Source: Kiritimatiellia bacterium
GTDB taxonomy: Bacteria; Verrucomicrobiota; Kiritimatiellia; RFP12; UBA1067
Length of the DNA: 5,725 nucleotides
Assembly (NCBI GenBank): GCA_017411125.1
Contig: JAFPNP010000073.1
Coordinates: 1 to 5,725, forward strand
Direction: 5' to 3'
The notes under the pieces are model-generated. The model saw only the letters and a program-made list of their open reading frames with translations, searched no databases and was not told the DNA's origin. The position numbers and the translations under genes were made by a program. How positions within the stretch are numbered: position 1 is the first letter of the stretch; each line of letters starts with the position of its first letter. This document shows, in pieces, positions 4,663 to 5,725 of the stretch.

Positions 4663-5313
4663 ATGGCGTCGATTGAGGACAGCTTGAAACGCGAGGCGGA
4701 GGTCGAGCCGGTCAAGCTGTTCGACGACGGACACGGCTTTCATGCAGGTGAGAACTACGAAAGACGAGGACGCCTGGCGGTGCGATTTCGTTTTTGGGGA
4801 GGGCGGCGTCTGGACCGAGCAGCCGGACGGCAGCTGGAGGAGCGGCGCGACGGCGGACGGTTCGGAAAATTCGGCGTCTATGACGGTAAACGGTCCGGGG
4901 ACGGTGTCGTTCCGGTGGAAAGTCAGTTGCGAGGATTATTTCGTGTTCCGCACGCAGAGGCTTCTTCTCGACTATCTGTCGTTCCGGGTGGACGGCAAGG
5001 AGCTGGGTTTCATCAATGGCGAGACGGGCTGGACGAACCGGCGAACGGGCGCAATGTATGGGAGTGCTATGTTCTCGGATTGGATCCGGAGAACGCGACG
5101 AACGATTTCCGCATAACGTTGTTCCCGATGAAGGCGGACGGTGCGCCAGACTTGAGTGGATTGACGTTCGAGCCGCCGAAGAAGAAATGGAACGTATCGG
5201 GTGCGATGCCTGTGCTGAAGGGCGCGAAGTCGCTGGACGGACCTTGGGCGGAGGTGCCCAAGAACGTAGACCCGGCGTTGCGGTTCTTCAAGATAGAGGT
5301 CGAGCTGCCGTAG
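4663..5313 (+). pseudogene. Broken exported-protein gene: two domains in different frames
   Basis: Two unrelated frames carry protein-like sequence. In the frame open from 4688, the piece PDGSWRSGATADG through MTVNGPGTVSFRWKVSCEDY to LDYLSFRVDGKELGFINGE (about 4829-5038) resembles the beta-sandwich, MAM/sugar-binding-like domain found in many large Kiritimatiellota exported proteins. In the frame open from 4663, the end (5038-5313), ANGRNVWECYVLGLDPENAT to FFKIEVELP, is the C-terminal module of the same kind of protein. They meet near 5038, where homologues would have the rest of the first domain and more, so an internal deletion with frameshift is likely; CGAAC occurs at both 5034-5038 and 5042-5046. 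The ATG at 4663 has AAGGAG only 3 nt upstream and leads into sequence I do not recognise. The 216-codon frame through the first domain is fortuitous. Almost certainly non-functional. Confidence 0.7.
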
Positions 5314-5349
5314 CGGCGGTTTGCGCGATTGGGTTGCGATCCTTTCGTA

Positions 5350-5462
5350 TTTGGCGCGGCGCGTGGGGACACGCGCCCTCCCGGGAGGGCCGACCTCCGT
5401 GTCGGCCAGGGCCGGGACGGCGCCCGGCCCTCCCGTGCGGCGCGGGGGCGCCGGGTGCCGGC
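5350..5462. repeat. GC-rich palindromic mosaic intergenic repeat
   Basis: Four hairpins sit side by side: GGCGCGT with ACGCGCC (5358-5377), GGCCGAC with GTCGGCC (5388-5407), GGGCCGGG with CCCGGCCC (5409-5430) and GGCGC with GCGCC (5439-5452). A larger alternative stem pairs 5383-5392 with 5425-5434 and would enclose two of them. The first 15 bases (5350-5364) are identical to 137-151. This type of sequence, which translates on the minus strand to phrases such as REGRAPSRP, is a recurrent intergenic palindrome in uncultured Verrucomicrobiota-like genomes, as I recall. It follows a pseudogene and directly precedes a promoter. Confidence 0.75.
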
Positions 5463-5463
5463 C

Positions 5464-5492
5464 TTGAACGACGGCAGCGCATCTGGTATACT
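5464..5492 (+). promoter_or_regulatory. Sigma70-type promoter, TTGAAC-17-TATACT
   Basis: TTGAAC (5464-5469) and TATACT (5487-5492) are separated by 17 nt, with TG at 5484-5485 forming an extended -10. This is the best promoter in the window. Transcription would begin near 5499, leaving about 20 nt of leader with AAAGGAG at 5503-5509. Confidence 0.8.
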
Positions 5493-5519
5493 ATTCGCGT
5501 CGAAAGGAGATTTTCTGGT

Positions 5520-5725
5520 ATGGTTGGCTTTAGAATATTGGCTGCCGCGGCGTTGGTTGCGGCGTGCGCGGCGGATGTTTCCGCCGCAGAGGCCGGCATG
5601 CGCGAGAGGTTGCTCGGCCCGTTCCGCGAGAAACTGCGCCGCGTCGTGTTCACAAAGCATTTCGACATGGGCGGCTCGCACTACGCATACACCGACGCCG
5701 TCAGCAACGAGGACGCCCTCAATCC
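5520..5725 (+). CDS. Exported protein, 5' part, possibly HZS-alpha-like
   Basis: The ATG at 5520 is 10 nt after AAAGGAG and about 20 nt after the predicted transcription start; the gene runs off the window after 68 complete codons. The N-terminus MVGFR-ILAAAALVAACAADVSA is a signal peptide. VAAC at residues 13-16 could be a lipobox making this a lipoprotein, or a standard cleavage could follow VSA. The mature part, AGMRERLLGPFREKLRRVVF then TKHFDMGGSHYAYTDAVS, resembles the start of large exported proteins related to the hydrazine synthase alpha-subunit middle domain, which carry a GSHYAYT-like motif; this is from memory and weak. No such activity is implied. The preceding promoter and ribosome binding site are intact, in contrast to the decayed genes upstream. 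Confidence 0.8.
   Translation, partial: MVGFRILAAAALVAACAADVSAAEAGMRERLLGPFREKLRRVVFTKHFDMGGSHYAYTDAVSNEDALN

Noticed and set aside
5067..5681. 204-codon minus-strand ORF, and a second at 5288-5668, across the palindromic mosaic
   Set aside because: Phrases such as REGRAPSRP are translations of a palindromic intergenic repeat; the frames also run antisense to a promoter and two recognised coding pieces.

Overview
The window looks like chromosomal DNA from a GC-rich, uncultured, probably gut-associated member of the Kiritimatiellota/Verrucomicrobiota. The basis is family recognition: exported BspA-type LRR protein, FISUMP/DUF1566-like surface lectin domain, 'NVWECYVLGLDP' C-terminal module, GH127/GH146-type arabinofuranosidase, GC-rich palindromic intergenic elements and TGn-extended -10 promoters. 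The taxon is an inference. All clear genes read on the + strand.

Layout. 1-420 is intergenic and repeat-rich: three 22-bp palindromic tandem repeats framed by an inverted repeat, a GC-rich stem, a perfect 20-bp palindrome and a thrice-repeated TAAACGC motif. A TGA-TATAAT promoter at 418-426 then starts a tight cluster: DUF4160 (498-728, with its N-terminus stranded in another frame from 458), DUF2442 (738-989), a short exported LRR protein broken by an exact 28-bp tandem duplication (986-1361), and an intact exported 773-aa beta-L-arabinofuranosidase-type glycoside hydrolase (1386-3707). The gaps are 9 nt, a 4-nt overlap and 24 nt, so one transcript is plausible.

3708-4135 is non-coding: a C9 tract, two degenerate 44-bp repeats, a 12-bp GCAA-tetraloop hairpin running into a TGG-TATACT promoter, a structured stretch ending in T5, and an AT-rich patch. 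Then come two decayed surface-protein genes: a FISUMP-like domain lacking its 5' end and carrying an in-frame TAG (4136-4618), and a composite in which an N-terminal sugar-binding-like piece is joined out of frame to a C-terminal module (4663-5313). A palindromic mosaic (5350-5462) precedes a well-formed sigma70 promoter and the start of another exported protein (5520 to the window edge).

How the genes work together. The only clearly intact function is release of L-arabinofuranose from plant glycans (arabinan, pectin side chains, extensin-type glycoproteins) outside the cytoplasm. The neighbouring exported proteins would be surface or adhesion factors, but most are broken: four different lesions (1-nt frameshift, 28-bp duplication, nonsense codon, deletion/frameshift) lie within 5.7 kb. 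No transposase, CRISPR, reverse transcriptase, tRNA or rRNA was seen. I found no complete new biological system; the strongest leads are the 28-bp duplication (possible phase switch), the palindromic tandem repeats and the possible hypervariable lectin domain.
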